DNA of 53,390 nucleotides from Pseudanabaena sp. SR411 (GTDB taxonomy: Bacteria > Cyanobacteriota > Cyanobacteriia > Pseudanabaenales > Pseudanabaenaceae), in assembly GCF_002251945.1 (NCBI RefSeq), contig NZ_NDHW01000170.1, positions 29,699 to 83,088 of the forward strand, read 5' to 3'. Numbering within the stretch: position 1 is the stretch's first letter; each line of letters begins with the position of its first letter. Shown here piece after piece: positions 15,556-23,920 of this stretch. The notes below the pieces were generated by a model that saw nothing but the letters and a program-made list of their open reading frames with translations, was not told the DNA's origin and did no database searches. The translations under genes were made by a program, and so were the position numbers.

Positions 15556-17100
15556 ATGAGCGATCTTTTTACTATTGTCTTAATTGTCCTTGGCGGATTC
15601 GTGATGTTTCTTTCGATTAAAGAAACACAAAAGATTTTGTCCTTACTTCAAGACAATAAGTATCGCAAGAGTTGGAACATATTGCGATCGCTGATGATTT
15701 TCTTTCTCTTCGGCTACTTGGGGATATTGATACTGTTCTCTTTGAAAATCCAATGGCTCATCCTGATTCTCACAGGAGTTATCTTCTTTTTTGGCGCTTT
15801 ATTTGTCTATATGGTGGTCAAAGTTGGCTTCCTCAGCATTCAGGATTTGATCAAGACGAATATCTTAAGATTAGAACTGCAACAACAAAAGGAAATATCG
15901 GAAGCGATCGCTCGAACTAAATCTGAGTTCTTAGCCACCATGAGTCATGAACTGCGTACCCCGATGAATGGCGTAATTGGCATGACTAATTTGTTGCTAG
16001 ATACTGAGCTAGAGCCAGAGCAACGCGAATATGTGGAAACAATTAATACTAGTGGTGCGGCTCTATTAATGCTGATTAATGATATTTTGGATTTTTCTAA
16101 AATTGAATCAGGAAAAGTCAGTTTGGAAGTAGAGCCTTTTGAAATAAGAGCATGTATTGAAACCGTTCTCAGTCTAGTTACCTTTATGTCTAAGGAAAAA
16201 AGCTTAGAAGTAAAATACTTGATCGATCCTCAAATCTCTCCACTTATTGCAGGAGATATCCACTATTTACAGCAGATTTTAGTCAATTTGGTGGGTAATG
16301 CAATTAAATTTACCTCTGAGGGTAAAGTTTCCATAGATGTCAGCAAGTATCAAGACAATCAACTTCTTTTTGCTGTAAAAGACACTGGGCTTGGCATTCC
16401 ATCTCATAAATTAGATAAATTATTTCAACCATTTTCGCAAATAGATTCTTCCACAACTCGTAAGTTTGGAGGTACAGGGCTAGGTTTAGCTATTTGTAAA
16501 AAGCTGATTAGCTTAATGGGCGGTGATATTTGGGTTGAGAGTGTTTTCGAGCAAGGTACAACCTTTTTATTTACGATTCCCTATCACCCCGTTGCAGTGC
16601 AAAGCTCTCCTAATCAGACCTTGGAAATGGTGTTAGAGCCAGTCGAGATTGCTGAAAACAAAGCTTTGTTAAGTAAGATTCCCAAATTGGCTGAGCAAAT
16701 TCCTCTCAAAATCTTGCTAGCTGAAGATAATCCTGTCAATCAGAAATTAGCAAATCGTCTTTTTGAGAAAATGGGTTACGGTATTGATATTGCCGCCAAC
16801 GGAATTGAAGTATTAGAAGCGATCCAAAAACAATCCTATGACTTGATTTTTATGGATGTGCAGATGCCAGAAATGGATGGATTAGAGGCAACTCGACAAA
16901 TTCGAGCTATAGAGCAAAGTGGGCAGAATAAATTATCCAATCTCGCTAAATCTATGCAAATTATTGCAATTACTGCTAATGCGATGCAGGACGATCGCGA
17001 AAAATGTTTGGCATCGGGAATGAATGATTTCATTGCTAAGCCATTTAAGGTCGAGCAAATTCAGGCTGCGATCGAGAAATGGGGGCGTAAGCAGCCATAA
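15556..17100 (+). CDS. Hybrid sensor histidine kinase with receiver domain
   Basis: 514 residues. Two or three hydrophobic segments fill residues 3-95 and anchor the protein, with no recognisable sensor domain. HisKA follows with the phospho-accepting His in SEFLATMSHELRTPMNG (about residue 131), then HATPase (VGNAIKFT, DTGLGIP, GGTGLGLAI), and a C-terminal receiver from about 390 with Asp in IFMDVQMPEMDG. ATG 15556 is the only good start. It heads a plus-strand series with a CheW-like and a ComFB gene, separated by two family B repeats. A shared role in motility or pilus control is possible but not shown. Confidence 0.9.
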   Translation: MSDLFTIVLIVLGGFVMFLSIKETQKILSLLQDNKYRKSWNILRSLMIFFLFGYLGILILFSLKIQWLILILTGVIFFFGALFVYMVVKVGFLSIQDLIKTNILRLELQQQKEISEAIARTKSEFLATMSHELRTPMNGVIGMTNLLLDTELEPEQREYVETINTSGAALLMLINDILDFSKIESGKVSLEVEPFEIRACIETVLSLVTFMSKEKSLEVKYLIDPQISPLIAGDIHYLQQILVNLVGNAIKFTSEGKVSIDVSKYQDNQLLFAVKDTGLGIPSHKLDKLFQPFSQIDSSTTRKFGGTGLGLAICKKLISLMGGDIWVESVFEQGTTFLFTIPYHPVAVQSSPNQTLEMVLEPVEIAENKALLSKIPKLAEQIPLKILLAEDNPVNQKLANRLFEKMGYGIDIAANGIEVLEAIQKQSYDLIFMDVQMPEMDGLEATRQIRAIEQSGQNKLSNLAKSMQIIAITANAMQDDREKCLASGMNDFIAKPFKVEQIQAAIEKWGRKQP

Positions 17101-17139
17101 TGCTGTATACAAACGGGCTCACTGCTCGCTATACATGGT

Positions 17140-17245
17140 TATACCAAAACAGAAAATGCGTAGTTATTTTTTGTTTTGCAAACCCTTACGGGGTTTGATT
17201 TTTAATTTACAGAAGTGTGATCACACCTTTGTGAATTGGTATTAA
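17140..17245 (+). repeat. Family B dispersed repeat
   Basis: About 105 bp starting ATACCAAAACAGAAAAT and ending CCTTTGTGAATTGGTATTA. It has a first hairpin with variable arms (CAAAACAGAAAAT/TTATTTTTTGTTTTG), a conserved middle (GCAAACCCTTACGGGGTTTG) and a second hairpin around AAGTGTGATCACACC. Other copies are at 17786, 46152 and 47865. Confidence 0.75.
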
Positions 17246-17264
17246 TGTTTACTAAAGTTGACCT

Positions 17265-17783
17265 ATGTCCATGCAAGCACTTTTTGAGAGTGTCGATCAT
17301 TCCAAAGACGCAAAGATAGGCACAAAGCCAGATCCAGATGTAAATACTTGTCTGAAGTTTGTGATCGATCCGCAAACTATCGGCTTACTTGAGAGTGAAT
17401 TCACCCAAGAGGTTTTGACGATTAAGGCTGCCCACATTATTCCTGTCCCGAATAAACCGTCCTGTATCTTAGGTATATTAAGCCGTCGTCGCCGTGTTTA
17501 TTGGGCGATCGATTTGGCGATGCTATTGGGATTGCAGCCACTAGATCAAAATATTAGACTTTATGAAGTAATTTTGATATCAGCGCAGGAACTTTCTCTC
17601 GCCTTGGTTGTGCCTAAAATTTTGGGGGTTGTAAATATTCATAGCGATCATCTTGAGCAAAATATTAATTCTGTACCAGCAACACTTAGACCATATTTTA
17701 AAGGGTACATTAATGAAAGAGAGGAAATTTTTTACCTGTTAAAAGCTGAAAATATTATGAGGTCAACGATTTTACATTCTTAG
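17265..17783 (+). CDS. CheW-like domain protein
   Basis: 172 residues, mostly a CheW-type SH3-like double barrel: LKFVIDPQTIGLLESEFTQEVLTI, then IIPVPNKPSCILGILSRRRRVYWAIDLAMLLGL and a second half LALVVPKILGVV...YFKGYI. CheW proteins couple chemoreceptors to CheA kinases; in cyanobacteria they serve phototaxis and type IV pilus control. No receptor or CheA gene is nearby, so the partner must be elsewhere. It is flanked on both sides by family B repeats. Confidence 0.8.
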   Translation: MSMQALFESVDHSKDAKIGTKPDPDVNTCLKFVIDPQTIGLLESEFTQEVLTIKAAHIIPVPNKPSCILGILSRRRRVYWAIDLAMLLGLQPLDQNIRLYEVILISAQELSLALVVPKILGVVNIHSDHLEQNINSVPATLRPYFKGYINEREEIFYLLKAENIMRSTILHS

Positions 17784-17785
17784 CT

Positions 17786-17892
17786 TTATCCCAAAGCACA
17801 AAATAGCTGCGCCATTTTGTGTTTTGCAAACCCTTGCTGGGTTTGTTTTTTAATTCACCAAATTATCGTTACACTTTTGTGAGTTGGTATTA
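17786..17892 (+). repeat. Family B dispersed repeat
   Basis: Same organisation as 17140-17245: hairpin with GCACAAAATAG/GCCATTTTGTG arms, then GCAAACCCTTGCTGGGTTTG, then TTAATTCACC...ACACTTTTGTGAGTTGGTATTA. It follows the CheW stop directly and may serve as its terminator. The remaining 125 bp before the next start show nothing further. Confidence 0.75.
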
Positions 17893-18017
17893 AATATACC
17901 AATTCTAAATGACTTGTTGATGAGCAGTTTTTCTACTCTTCTACAAGTCCAAAAATCTATAAATGATTTAGAAATGCTATATAGAAAGCACTGACAGATA
18001 GATATTCAGTCAATCCC

Positions 18018-19025
18018 ATGGAATCTTGCCGCAACGTCCTACTTGAATTTGTTTATAGAGAAGCCAATACCCAAATTCAGGGTTTAGGTAGTGGGATTAG
18101 GCATAAATATAATATTGATGAGGTAATTGCCTACGCCTTAAATCGGTTACCACCGATGTTTGCCTCTACAGATGTTGGTTTGCAGACAAAGAGACAAGAA
18201 TGCATGACTCTGCAAGCTGATATTACTAAGGCAATTCGTCAAGCATTATTAGGAGTGCGTCGCGATCCATTACGTGAGCCTCAACCATTGGAAGATATAG
18301 AGTTAGCTAATGCACCCTATGCTTTGCTTGATGCCCAAGAGCGACTTAATTGGACGAATCTCATGTGGTGTGATTTGCCTAATGCTTTAGAAGAAAATCT
18401 AGAAAGTGCGATCGCTAAATATAATTCTGCTAACTCATCACCGCGTGTTAGTAAATATGGAGCTTTAGGAAGAAGAACCGTTAATTCTCAAATGTATCTT
18501 GGGAAGTCTACGCAAAAATACAATGCCGTCCCTGAATCCAAGCAAAAAGAATATGAAATTTATCTCCTCGAATCCAGATATCTCGTTCATTCTCTGGAGC
18601 GACTGATCATTAGAATGGCGCAAAACCGAGCGCAAAGTTTTCCACCATCTGATCTGCGGTTTATTCGTCTCGAAGATGTGTTGGCAAAAACTTTAAATCG
18701 GCTGCCACCACTTTATGCAACCTCCGCAAAGGGGATTGCTCATTTGCGACATTACGCCCAAATGAATATTGGTTCAGAAGTGGCGATTATGGTGCATGAG
18801 TCGATGTTAGAAGTTCGTAATGCGAGTTATCAAAGAATCGATCCCTTGATGTTCTCTAAAATCCGTTATGAGAGAGAGCAATCTCTAGCTAAAGTTAGTA
18901 AATTACTGCTTGATCGGCAAGTAAAATGGCAAAATCTCAGTGAAGCCGTCTCAAAATCTTTAGAGCTTGCAAAATCTGGAAAAGTCTGTTGGGCGCGATC
19001 GCCTCATGATGCGCTTAAACAATAA
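18018..19025 (+). CDS. Protein with two ComFB domains
   Basis: 335 residues holding two copies of the ComFB domain. Residues about 1-95 contain DEVIAYALNRLPPMFASTDVG and end in GVRRDPLR. Residues about 190-285 contain LEDVLAKTLNRLPPLYATSAKG. The linker (100-180) is polar and helical, and there are no membrane segments. ComFB family proteins in cyanobacteria have been described as c-di-GMP receptors that affect competence, pili and cell size. The first domain keeps the family pattern best; the second lacks the DPLR ending (it reads IDPLMF), so the two copies may differ in ligand binding. The last codons and stop lie in the left arm of the hairpin 19014-19058. Confidence 0.82.
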   Translation: MESCRNVLLEFVYREANTQIQGLGSGIRHKYNIDEVIAYALNRLPPMFASTDVGLQTKRQECMTLQADITKAIRQALLGVRRDPLREPQPLEDIELANAPYALLDAQERLNWTNLMWCDLPNALEENLESAIAKYNSANSSPRVSKYGALGRRTVNSQMYLGKSTQKYNAVPESKQKEYEIYLLESRYLVHSLERLIIRMAQNRAQSFPPSDLRFIRLEDVLAKTLNRLPPLYATSAKGIAHLRHYAQMNIGSEVAIMVHESMLEVRNASYQRIDPLMFSKIRYEREQSLAKVSKLLLDRQVKWQNLSEAVSKSLELAKSGKVCWARSPHDALKQ

Positions 19026-19058
19026 AGGTGATGCAAAGCACCACCTTTATTGTTTAAG
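19014..19058. terminator. Family A hairpin acting as bidirectional terminator
   Basis: Arms of 21 bp (19014-19034 and 19038-19058) with one mismatch and an AAA loop. The left arm contains the last codons and stop of the ComFB gene (plus), and the right arm contains the stop of ftrC (minus). It forms the whole 28-bp gap between two convergent genes. Confidence 0.85.
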
Positions 19059-19425
19059 CATCGTAGACAATTTCAACTACTTCGAGTTCTTGTTTTGTGC
19101 CAACAAAGGGATTGTCTTCAGTCAGAAATAACATACAGTGACATTCTTTGCGCTCACGCATCGGTACACAAGGGCAGTTCCAGTAGGTATCTTTGACTTC
19201 AGCTTCCTTGTCTTCATAATAGCGACAGGGACAGAGAGGCGAGCCTAACTCTTCTTTATGCTTAGCTAAGCCTTCAATAACGGCATTAGTAACGCTAGGA
19301 TCAACACAAAAAAATGTACCTGTATTTTTTGCGTACTTTTCGGAAAACTTTCGCATTGCCTCAAAACTTTTAGAGGAAGCTTTATTTTTCCCGCGATCGG
19401 ACTCTGACTCAGGGTTAAGGGACAT
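19054..19425 (-). CDS. ftrC: Ferredoxin-thioredoxin reductase catalytic subunit
   Basis: 123 residues. The diagnostic cysteine set is complete: CVDPS, then CPCRYYEDKEAEVK, NCPCVPMRERKECHC. These supply the [4Fe-4S] ligands and the redox-active disulfide that passes electrons from ferredoxin to thioredoxin. Length agrees with the family (about 115-120). It acts in the cytoplasm and stroma-facing redox control of carbon metabolism. It is monocistronic on the minus strand; the variable subunit FtrV is not in the window. Confidence 0.95.
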   Translation of the reverse strand: MSLNPESESDRGKNKASSKSFEAMRKFSEKYAKNTGTFFCVDPSVTNAVIEGLAKHKEELGSPLCPCRYYEDKEAEVKDTYWNCPCVPMRERKECHCMLFLTEDNPFVGTKQELEVVEIVYDA

Positions 19426-19500
19426 AAGCTAACAAAATTGCCAAGAAACTATTAGTTACTACCTATAGCATGAAACCGCTACACAGCCTGAACTAAAACC

Positions 19501-19541
19501 CAAGAGAGAGTTACGGCGCTTCGCGCCGTAACTCTCTCTTG
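19501..19541. repeat. Family A hairpin, 19-bp stem
   Basis: Perfect arms 19501-19519 and 19523-19541 with cap CGGCGC-TTC-GCGCCG. It lies between the divergent ftrC and the secreted-protein gene, so here it does not separate gene ends. Flanking CTATAGCATG (19462) and GATTAGCTATAGCTATA are decayed outer motifs. Confidence 0.8.
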
Positions 19542-19655
19542 ATTAGCTATAGCTATAATTCATTTTGGCGTTTTTAGTCACAATAAACAAGAATTTTTGC
19601 TAAGGTAGAAGCAGAAAAATTAAAGCCTTGTCAGTAGTGCCGTATAGGTAAGTGT

Positions 19656-20321
19656 ATGGCGAGAAGAGTTAACTCTTATATATGTATTGGTATGGCGATC
19701 GCGACAACATTCTTTAGTGCGATCGCCTATACTCCTGCGGTGCGATCAGATAATTCAGCTAATGCTAATGAAAAGCTAGGCACAGTAAGAACTTTGCCCA
19801 GTCTCCAAACGAGAGCGCGTCCACCATTACAGCCTGATACTTTACATGTAGGCATGTTAGAGACGCAGTTTCTTAAATATGCTCAGGATAATAATTGGGC
19901 GGCGATCGCGACGATTCATCGGGATGAATATACCGTTCACAAGTTGCAACCAGGCGGCGAGGGCTTGTATGCCTTGCCCGATCGCAAACTCGTTTATGTG
20001 AGAGGCTTTACGGCAAATATTTATTTTGAGCGCGATCGCTTAGTGGGGATTCGTCTAAATTCTGATAATCGCGATCGCCCATTAACTGCATCAGAGTTGT
20101 TAACCCTTGTGCGAGCTTGGTTTCCTGATGATGTACTGAGTGTTCTCTACCAAGTCGCGCCATCTGATCCGCGTAAAAGTATAGTCGAAACGCTAATTGG
20201 TACAATACCAAAAGCTTTTGAGCAGGATCTGGGGAAAGTTAGCTTGCCTTTTTGTCGAGCGATCGTTTTTCCCTCGCCTGTTCCTGTAAATACATTATCA
20301 ACCTGTAACCCCAATACATAG
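19656..20321 (+). CDS. Exported protein of unknown function
   Basis: 221 residues. A signal peptide is clear: charged MARRVNSY, a hydrophobic core to about residue 26, and a probable cleavage near AVRSDN. The mature part has no recognised domain. It includes ATIHRDEYTVHKL, a GFTANIYFERDRLVGIRL beta segment and a late cysteine pair (FCRA, STCNP). It is probably periplasmic or lumenal. The stop codon lies in the left arm of the hairpin at 20317-20347. An 18-bp stretch of its 3' end (20291-20308) is repeated at 20354-20371 beyond the hairpin. Confidence 0.65.
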   Translation: MARRVNSYICIGMAIATTFFSAIAYTPAVRSDNSANANEKLGTVRTLPSLQTRARPPLQPDTLHVGMLETQFLKYAQDNNWAAIATIHRDEYTVHKLQPGGEGLYALPDRKLVYVRGFTANIYFERDRLVGIRLNSDNRDRPLTASELLTLVRAWFPDDVLSVLYQVAPSDPRKSIVETLIGTIPKAFEQDLGKVSLPFCRAIVFPSPVPVNTLSTCNPNT

Positions 20322-20347
20322 AATGAGCGTGAAGCGCTTATTCTATG
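20317..20347. repeat. Family A hairpin over a stop codon, flanked by an 18-bp direct repeat
   Basis: Arms CATAGAATGAGCG (20317-20329) and CGCTTATTCTATG (20335-20347) pair with one G-U-type mismatch. The left arm contains the TAG of the exported-protein gene. TACATTATCAACCTGTAA occurs at 20291-20308 and again at 20354-20371. A second weak cap (GAGCGCAAAGCGTTC) lies at 20386-20400. Confidence 0.7.
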
Positions 20348-20422
20348 GTGTTATACATTATCAACCTGTAATTTAAATATATATAGAGCGCAAAGCGTTC
20401 TCTGTATGATCTGAAAAATCCC

Positions 20423-21421
20423 ATGCAAAAACGAGTTCTATCTGGCGTACAACCGACTGGCAATCTGCACATTGGCAATTATTTGGGGGCAATTCGCAAC
20501 TGGGTAGAGACTCAGGCTGATTACGAAAACTTCTTTTGTGTTGTCGATCTGCACGCGATCACTGTCCCTCACGATCCTAAAACCTTAGCTAGCAATACTC
20601 GCGATATTGCTGCACTGTATATTGCCTGTGGCATTGATCCAAGTATTTCTACGATTTTTGTGCAGTCCCATGTTTCGGCACATGCTGAACTCACATGGCT
20701 ACTCAATTGCATCACGCCGCTTAATTGGTTGGAGCGGATGATCCAGTTTAAGGAGAAGGCGATCAAGCAAGGCGAAAATGTGGGTGTGGGGCTGCTGGAC
20801 TATCCTGTGCTAATGGCGGCGGATATTTTGTTGTATCAGGCGGATCTAGTTCCTGTTGGTGAAGATCAGAAGCAACATTTGGAACTGACACGAGATATTG
20901 CGGGAAGATTTAACGATCAGTTTGCACCAGTTTTGAAAGTGCCGAATCCTTTAATTCGCAAGGAAGGAGCGCGGGTGATGAGCCTCACCGATGGCACAAA
21001 AAAAATGTCTAAGTCCGATCCTTCGGAAATGAGTCGGATTCATGTGCTTGATAAGCCCGATGAGATTGCCAAGAAAATTAAGAAATGCAAGACCGATGCA
21101 GTGCGCGAGTTAGCCTTTGATGATAGCGATCGCCCTGAAGCGAATAACCTCCTCGGTTTATACGCAATTTTTGCGAATAAGACTAAGGAAGAAGTACAAG
21201 CTGAGGCGGCGACATGGCGCGGCTGGGGCGATTTTAAGACTGTGTTGACTGATGCGGCGATCGGGCATCTTGAGCCAATTCAAACTAAGTATGATGAAGT
21301 GGTCAAAGAGTCAGGCTATCTTGATCACGTATTAAAAGAAGGTCGTGAAAAAGCATCTGAAACTGCTTTTAAAACCCTCAATGCTGTCAAAGATGCAATG
21401 GGTTATTTGCCACCTTTATAA
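20423..21421 (+). CDS. trpS: Tryptophanyl-tRNA synthetase
   Basis: 332 residues, the usual length for the short bacterial class I enzyme that charges tRNA-Trp. Class I signatures are present: HIGN-type motif in PTGNLHIGNYLGAI and KMSKS in TKKMSKSDP. A second copy of its last third lies 2.8 kb downstream (23921-24186). The intact gene is complete and ends ...GYLPPL. The start ATG 20423 fits the family N-terminus (KRVLSGVQPTG). Confidence 0.97.
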   Translation: MQKRVLSGVQPTGNLHIGNYLGAIRNWVETQADYENFFCVVDLHAITVPHDPKTLASNTRDIAALYIACGIDPSISTIFVQSHVSAHAELTWLLNCITPLNWLERMIQFKEKAIKQGENVGVGLLDYPVLMAADILLYQADLVPVGEDQKQHLELTRDIAGRFNDQFAPVLKVPNPLIRKEGARVMSLTDGTKKMSKSDPSEMSRIHVLDKPDEIAKKIKKCKTDAVRELAFDDSDRPEANNLLGLYAIFANKTKEEVQAEAATWRGWGDFKTVLTDAAIGHLEPIQTKYDEVVKESGYLDHVLKEGREKASETAFKTLNAVKDAMGYLPPL

Positions 21422-21534
21422 TAGTTAATCAGATATATCTCATTTTCCAAGCAAGGGGCTTAAGCTCCTTGCTTGCATCTTATAAAATTGAAACATGTAA
21501 GAATTTATCCAAGTTTTTCTACTAGTTAAAGTCA

Positions 21535-22953
21535 ATGACTAAAACAAAAAGCACATTAAAAGATGATCAGAATAGTAAGCCCGAAAAAGGAATTACAAGG
21601 ATTTCTGTTTCAGGATATAAGTCGCTTGCAGAAGAATGCAGTATTGAAATATCTCCTTTAACTATTCTCTCTGGTGCAAATAGTTCTGGTAAGTCCAGTA
21701 TTATGCAGCCACTATTGTTAATGAAACAAACTTTAGAGTCTATATATGATGCAGGTTCTCTAAAGCTAAATGGTGCAAATGTTCGCTTAACTTCAACAGA
21801 TCAAATATTTACAAAAGTCTTTAATGGTTCATCGTCTGCAAATAATATTTTTTCTGTTTCCATAGAAATGGGAAAACAGAAAATACTGAAGAGTATTTTC
21901 AAAAAGGTAAATAAAGTTAAAGGCATACAGGTTTATTCTTCAATGTATAAACAAGAAGACCTAACTATGACCTTACGATCAGATATGACCCACGAAAACA
22001 TAGTAAATAATCTTCCCCCTCAGATTCAGAAATATTATAAGAATACATATTATGATCCCGTACCCGTAACAGACAAACATAAGTTTTGGATTGAAAGATA
22101 TAAATGTTTGTTGTATGTGGACTCTTCATCTTTGATGGCGATAGAAAATCCACGGTTTGGTTTATCTGTAAATTTACTTGAATTAATACGTTTACTTAAA
22201 GCATTTGGCAATGAGGGTTTATGTCTTTCTATAGAAATGCAAATTCGTCAGTTGATACATGTACCAGGATTAAGAGGAAATCCTGAACGTACCTATCCTG
22301 TTAGCTTTGTAGGTGGAAGTTTTACTGGAACATTTGAGAATTACGTTGCTAATATTATTCATGATTGGAAAATTAATAAAGATAAACGGCTAAAACAACT
22401 GGATGAGGCACTTCAAATATTAGGGTTAACTTGGAAAGTTGATACAAAACAAATTGACGATACACAAATTGAAGTGAGAGTTGGTAGATCGGTAAATAAA
22501 GGCAATAGCAAATCTAATGACATGGTTAGTATTGCTGATGTTGGATTTGGATTATCACAAACCTTGCCAGTAGTTGTAGCCTTATTAGTCGCTGAACCAG
22601 AGCAATTAGTATATTTAGAACAACCAGAAATTCATTTACATCCTCGCGCCCAAGCTAACCTAGCGCAACTCCTTGTTAATGCCGCAAATCGAGGTGTTAG
22701 AGTCGTTGTCGAAACCCATAGTGAGTTATTAATTAGACGAGTGCAATCACTTATTGCTGAAGATAAAATTGCGGCTGAAAAAGTGAAATTGCATTGGTTT
22801 AGTCAAGATGATAATGGCTTTACAAAAGTAACTACAGCCGAACTTGATGAAACAGGAGCTTTTGGAGACTGGCCAGAAGACTTTAGCGAGATTTCTTTGC
22901 AAGAGGAGAGTCGTTATTTAGATGCTGCCGAATCTAAATTGATGGCAGTCTAA
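21535..22953 (+). CDS. AAA/ABC-type ATPase (DUF3696-like), first gene of a putative defence pair
   Basis: 472 residues. Walker A is at about 47-55 (GANSSGKSS) after an RecF/OLD-like N-terminus (ISVSGYKSLAEECSIEISPLTIL). A signature-like SIADVGFGLSQTLPVV is at about 335-349, Walker B LVYLEQPEIHLHP at about 360-372 and a His-switch VVETHSE at about 390. This is the SMC-like AAA ATPase type with a DUF3696-style C-terminus. The next gene, a PIN-like protein, starts 3 bp after the stop. ATPases of this class paired with a nuclease gene occur in several phage-defence systems (OLD, Septu, PARIS types), but this exact pair is not one I can name. Base composition is poorer in GC and in HIP1 sites than the neighbours. 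Confidence 0.8.
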   Translation: MTKTKSTLKDDQNSKPEKGITRISVSGYKSLAEECSIEISPLTILSGANSSGKSSIMQPLLLMKQTLESIYDAGSLKLNGANVRLTSTDQIFTKVFNGSSSANNIFSVSIEMGKQKILKSIFKKVNKVKGIQVYSSMYKQEDLTMTLRSDMTHENIVNNLPPQIQKYYKNTYYDPVPVTDKHKFWIERYKCLLYVDSSSLMAIENPRFGLSVNLLELIRLLKAFGNEGLCLSIEMQIRQLIHVPGLRGNPERTYPVSFVGGSFTGTFENYVANIIHDWKINKDKRLKQLDEALQILGLTWKVDTKQIDDTQIEVRVGRSVNKGNSKSNDMVSIADVGFGLSQTLPVVVALLVAEPEQLVYLEQPEIHLHPRAQANLAQLLVNAANRGVRVVVETHSELLIRRVQSLIAEDKIAAEKVKLHWFSQDDNGFTKVTTAELDETGAFGDWPEDFSEISLQEESRYLDAAESKLMAV

Positions 22954-22956
22954 ATC

Positions 22957-23496
22957 ATGTCGAAGAAAGCAAAAGTCTCCAAGTTATTAGTGATTGATGC
23001 CTCGATCGCAAGATCTTGTGGTGCGCCCAATGCAACTTTCCCTACATCTAAAAATTGCCGTGATTTCCTTAACTCAGTCCTAACTATTTGTCATCGCATG
23101 GTACTCACAGATGACATTAAAGAAGAATGGGACAAGCACCAATCAATCTATGCAAAAAAGTGGCGTTCGAGCATGGTAGCTAAGAGAAAGGTTGAATACC
23201 GCGCAGATGTAGCTTTTAATCAGGCACTTAGAGACAGACTAGATAAAGTTGCAGAAAGCGATAGACCGCGAGAGACAATGTGGAAAGATTGCCACCTTTT
23301 AGAAGCAGCGATCGCGACTGATAAGATTGTTGTTTCTCTAGACGAAAAAGCGAGAAACCCATTTGATAAAGCCGCTAAATCCATAAAGGAATTACATGAG
23401 ATTATGTGGGTTAATCCTGATAAGCCAGAAGAAAATGCACTCGTATGGCTAGAAAATGGGGCAACAATAGAGAAATCAAGACAACTAGGACAATGA
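22957..23496 (+). CDS. PIN-like nuclease-fold protein, partner of the ATPase
   Basis: 179 residues. The PIN-type acidic residues appear in order: LLVIDAS (Asp14), VLTDDIKEEW (Asp52/Asp53, Glu56/57), KDCHLLEAAIATDKIVVSLDE (Asp111, Asp122, Asp129). The middle (60-100) is lysine/arginine-rich and could bind nucleic acid. Starting 3 bp after the ATPase, it is almost certainly co-translated. PIN domains are metal-dependent RNases or DNases, so this would be the effector and the ATPase the sensor or regulator; this division of labour is inference. Confidence 0.7.
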   Translation: MSKKAKVSKLLVIDASIARSCGAPNATFPTSKNCRDFLNSVLTICHRMVLTDDIKEEWDKHQSIYAKKWRSSMVAKRKVEYRADVAFNQALRDRLDKVAESDRPRETMWKDCHLLEAAIATDKIVVSLDEKARNPFDKAAKSIKELHEIMWVNPDKPEENALVWLENGATIEKSRQLGQ

Positions 23497-23549
23497 ACTT
23501 TATGTTATTGAGTAAGCTATGATTGGTTCAACAATTTTGAGATGAAAGC

Positions 23550-23903
23550 ATGGCTACCGTATCAATTTTGCCAATTTCTGATCCTAAAGGTGAAAAATCA
23601 TATCGCGCCCTTGCAGGTGACAAACACTCTGAGGGCAAAACTGCGGGGCAAGCTTTAGACGCATTAACGGCTCAACTAGGTGAAATAGAATTCAGTGCGA
23701 TCATTCTTATTCAAAGCTTTCAGCCTGACTCATTGTTTGGGGCGGAACAACAAAAACGCCTATCTGAGTTAATGGACTTGTGGAGACTTGCACGAGATCA
23801 AGACCAAGAATTATCAATCAATCAACAACAAGAGCTAGATCAATTAGTTGAAGCTGAGTTAAGAGCAGCAACAGCACGTACATCAATTTTGATGCAAAGT
23901 TAA
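23550..23903 (+). CDS. Conserved cyanobacterial protein of unknown function
   Basis: 117 residues, soluble, no known catalytic motif. The N-terminus (YRALAGDKHSEGKTAGQALDALTAQL) has a HicB-like look, and the C-terminal half is a helical Gln/Glu-rich stretch (RLSELMDLWRLARDQ, QQQELDQLVEAELRAATARTS). I have seen similar proteins in other cyanobacteria, without function. It lies 53 bp after the PIN-like gene within the segment bounded by trpS and the trpS fragment. It could be a third component or an antitoxin-like gene; this is not supported directly. Confidence 0.6.
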   Translation: MATVSILPISDPKGEKSYRALAGDKHSEGKTAGQALDALTAQLGEIEFSAIILIQSFQPDSLFGAEQQKRLSELMDLWRLARDQDQELSINQQQELDQLVEAELRAATARTSILMQS

Positions 23904-23920
23904 TGAATTCTTACTATGTT

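Noticed and set aside
17210-17235. GTGTGATCACAC in the family B repeat as a CRP site
   Set aside because: The half-sites are adjacent without the 6-bp spacer, and the stretch is part of the repeat hairpin in all copies.
17024-17245. Plus-strand open frame overlapping the hybrid kinase end
   Set aside because: Second half is the family B repeat; no homology.
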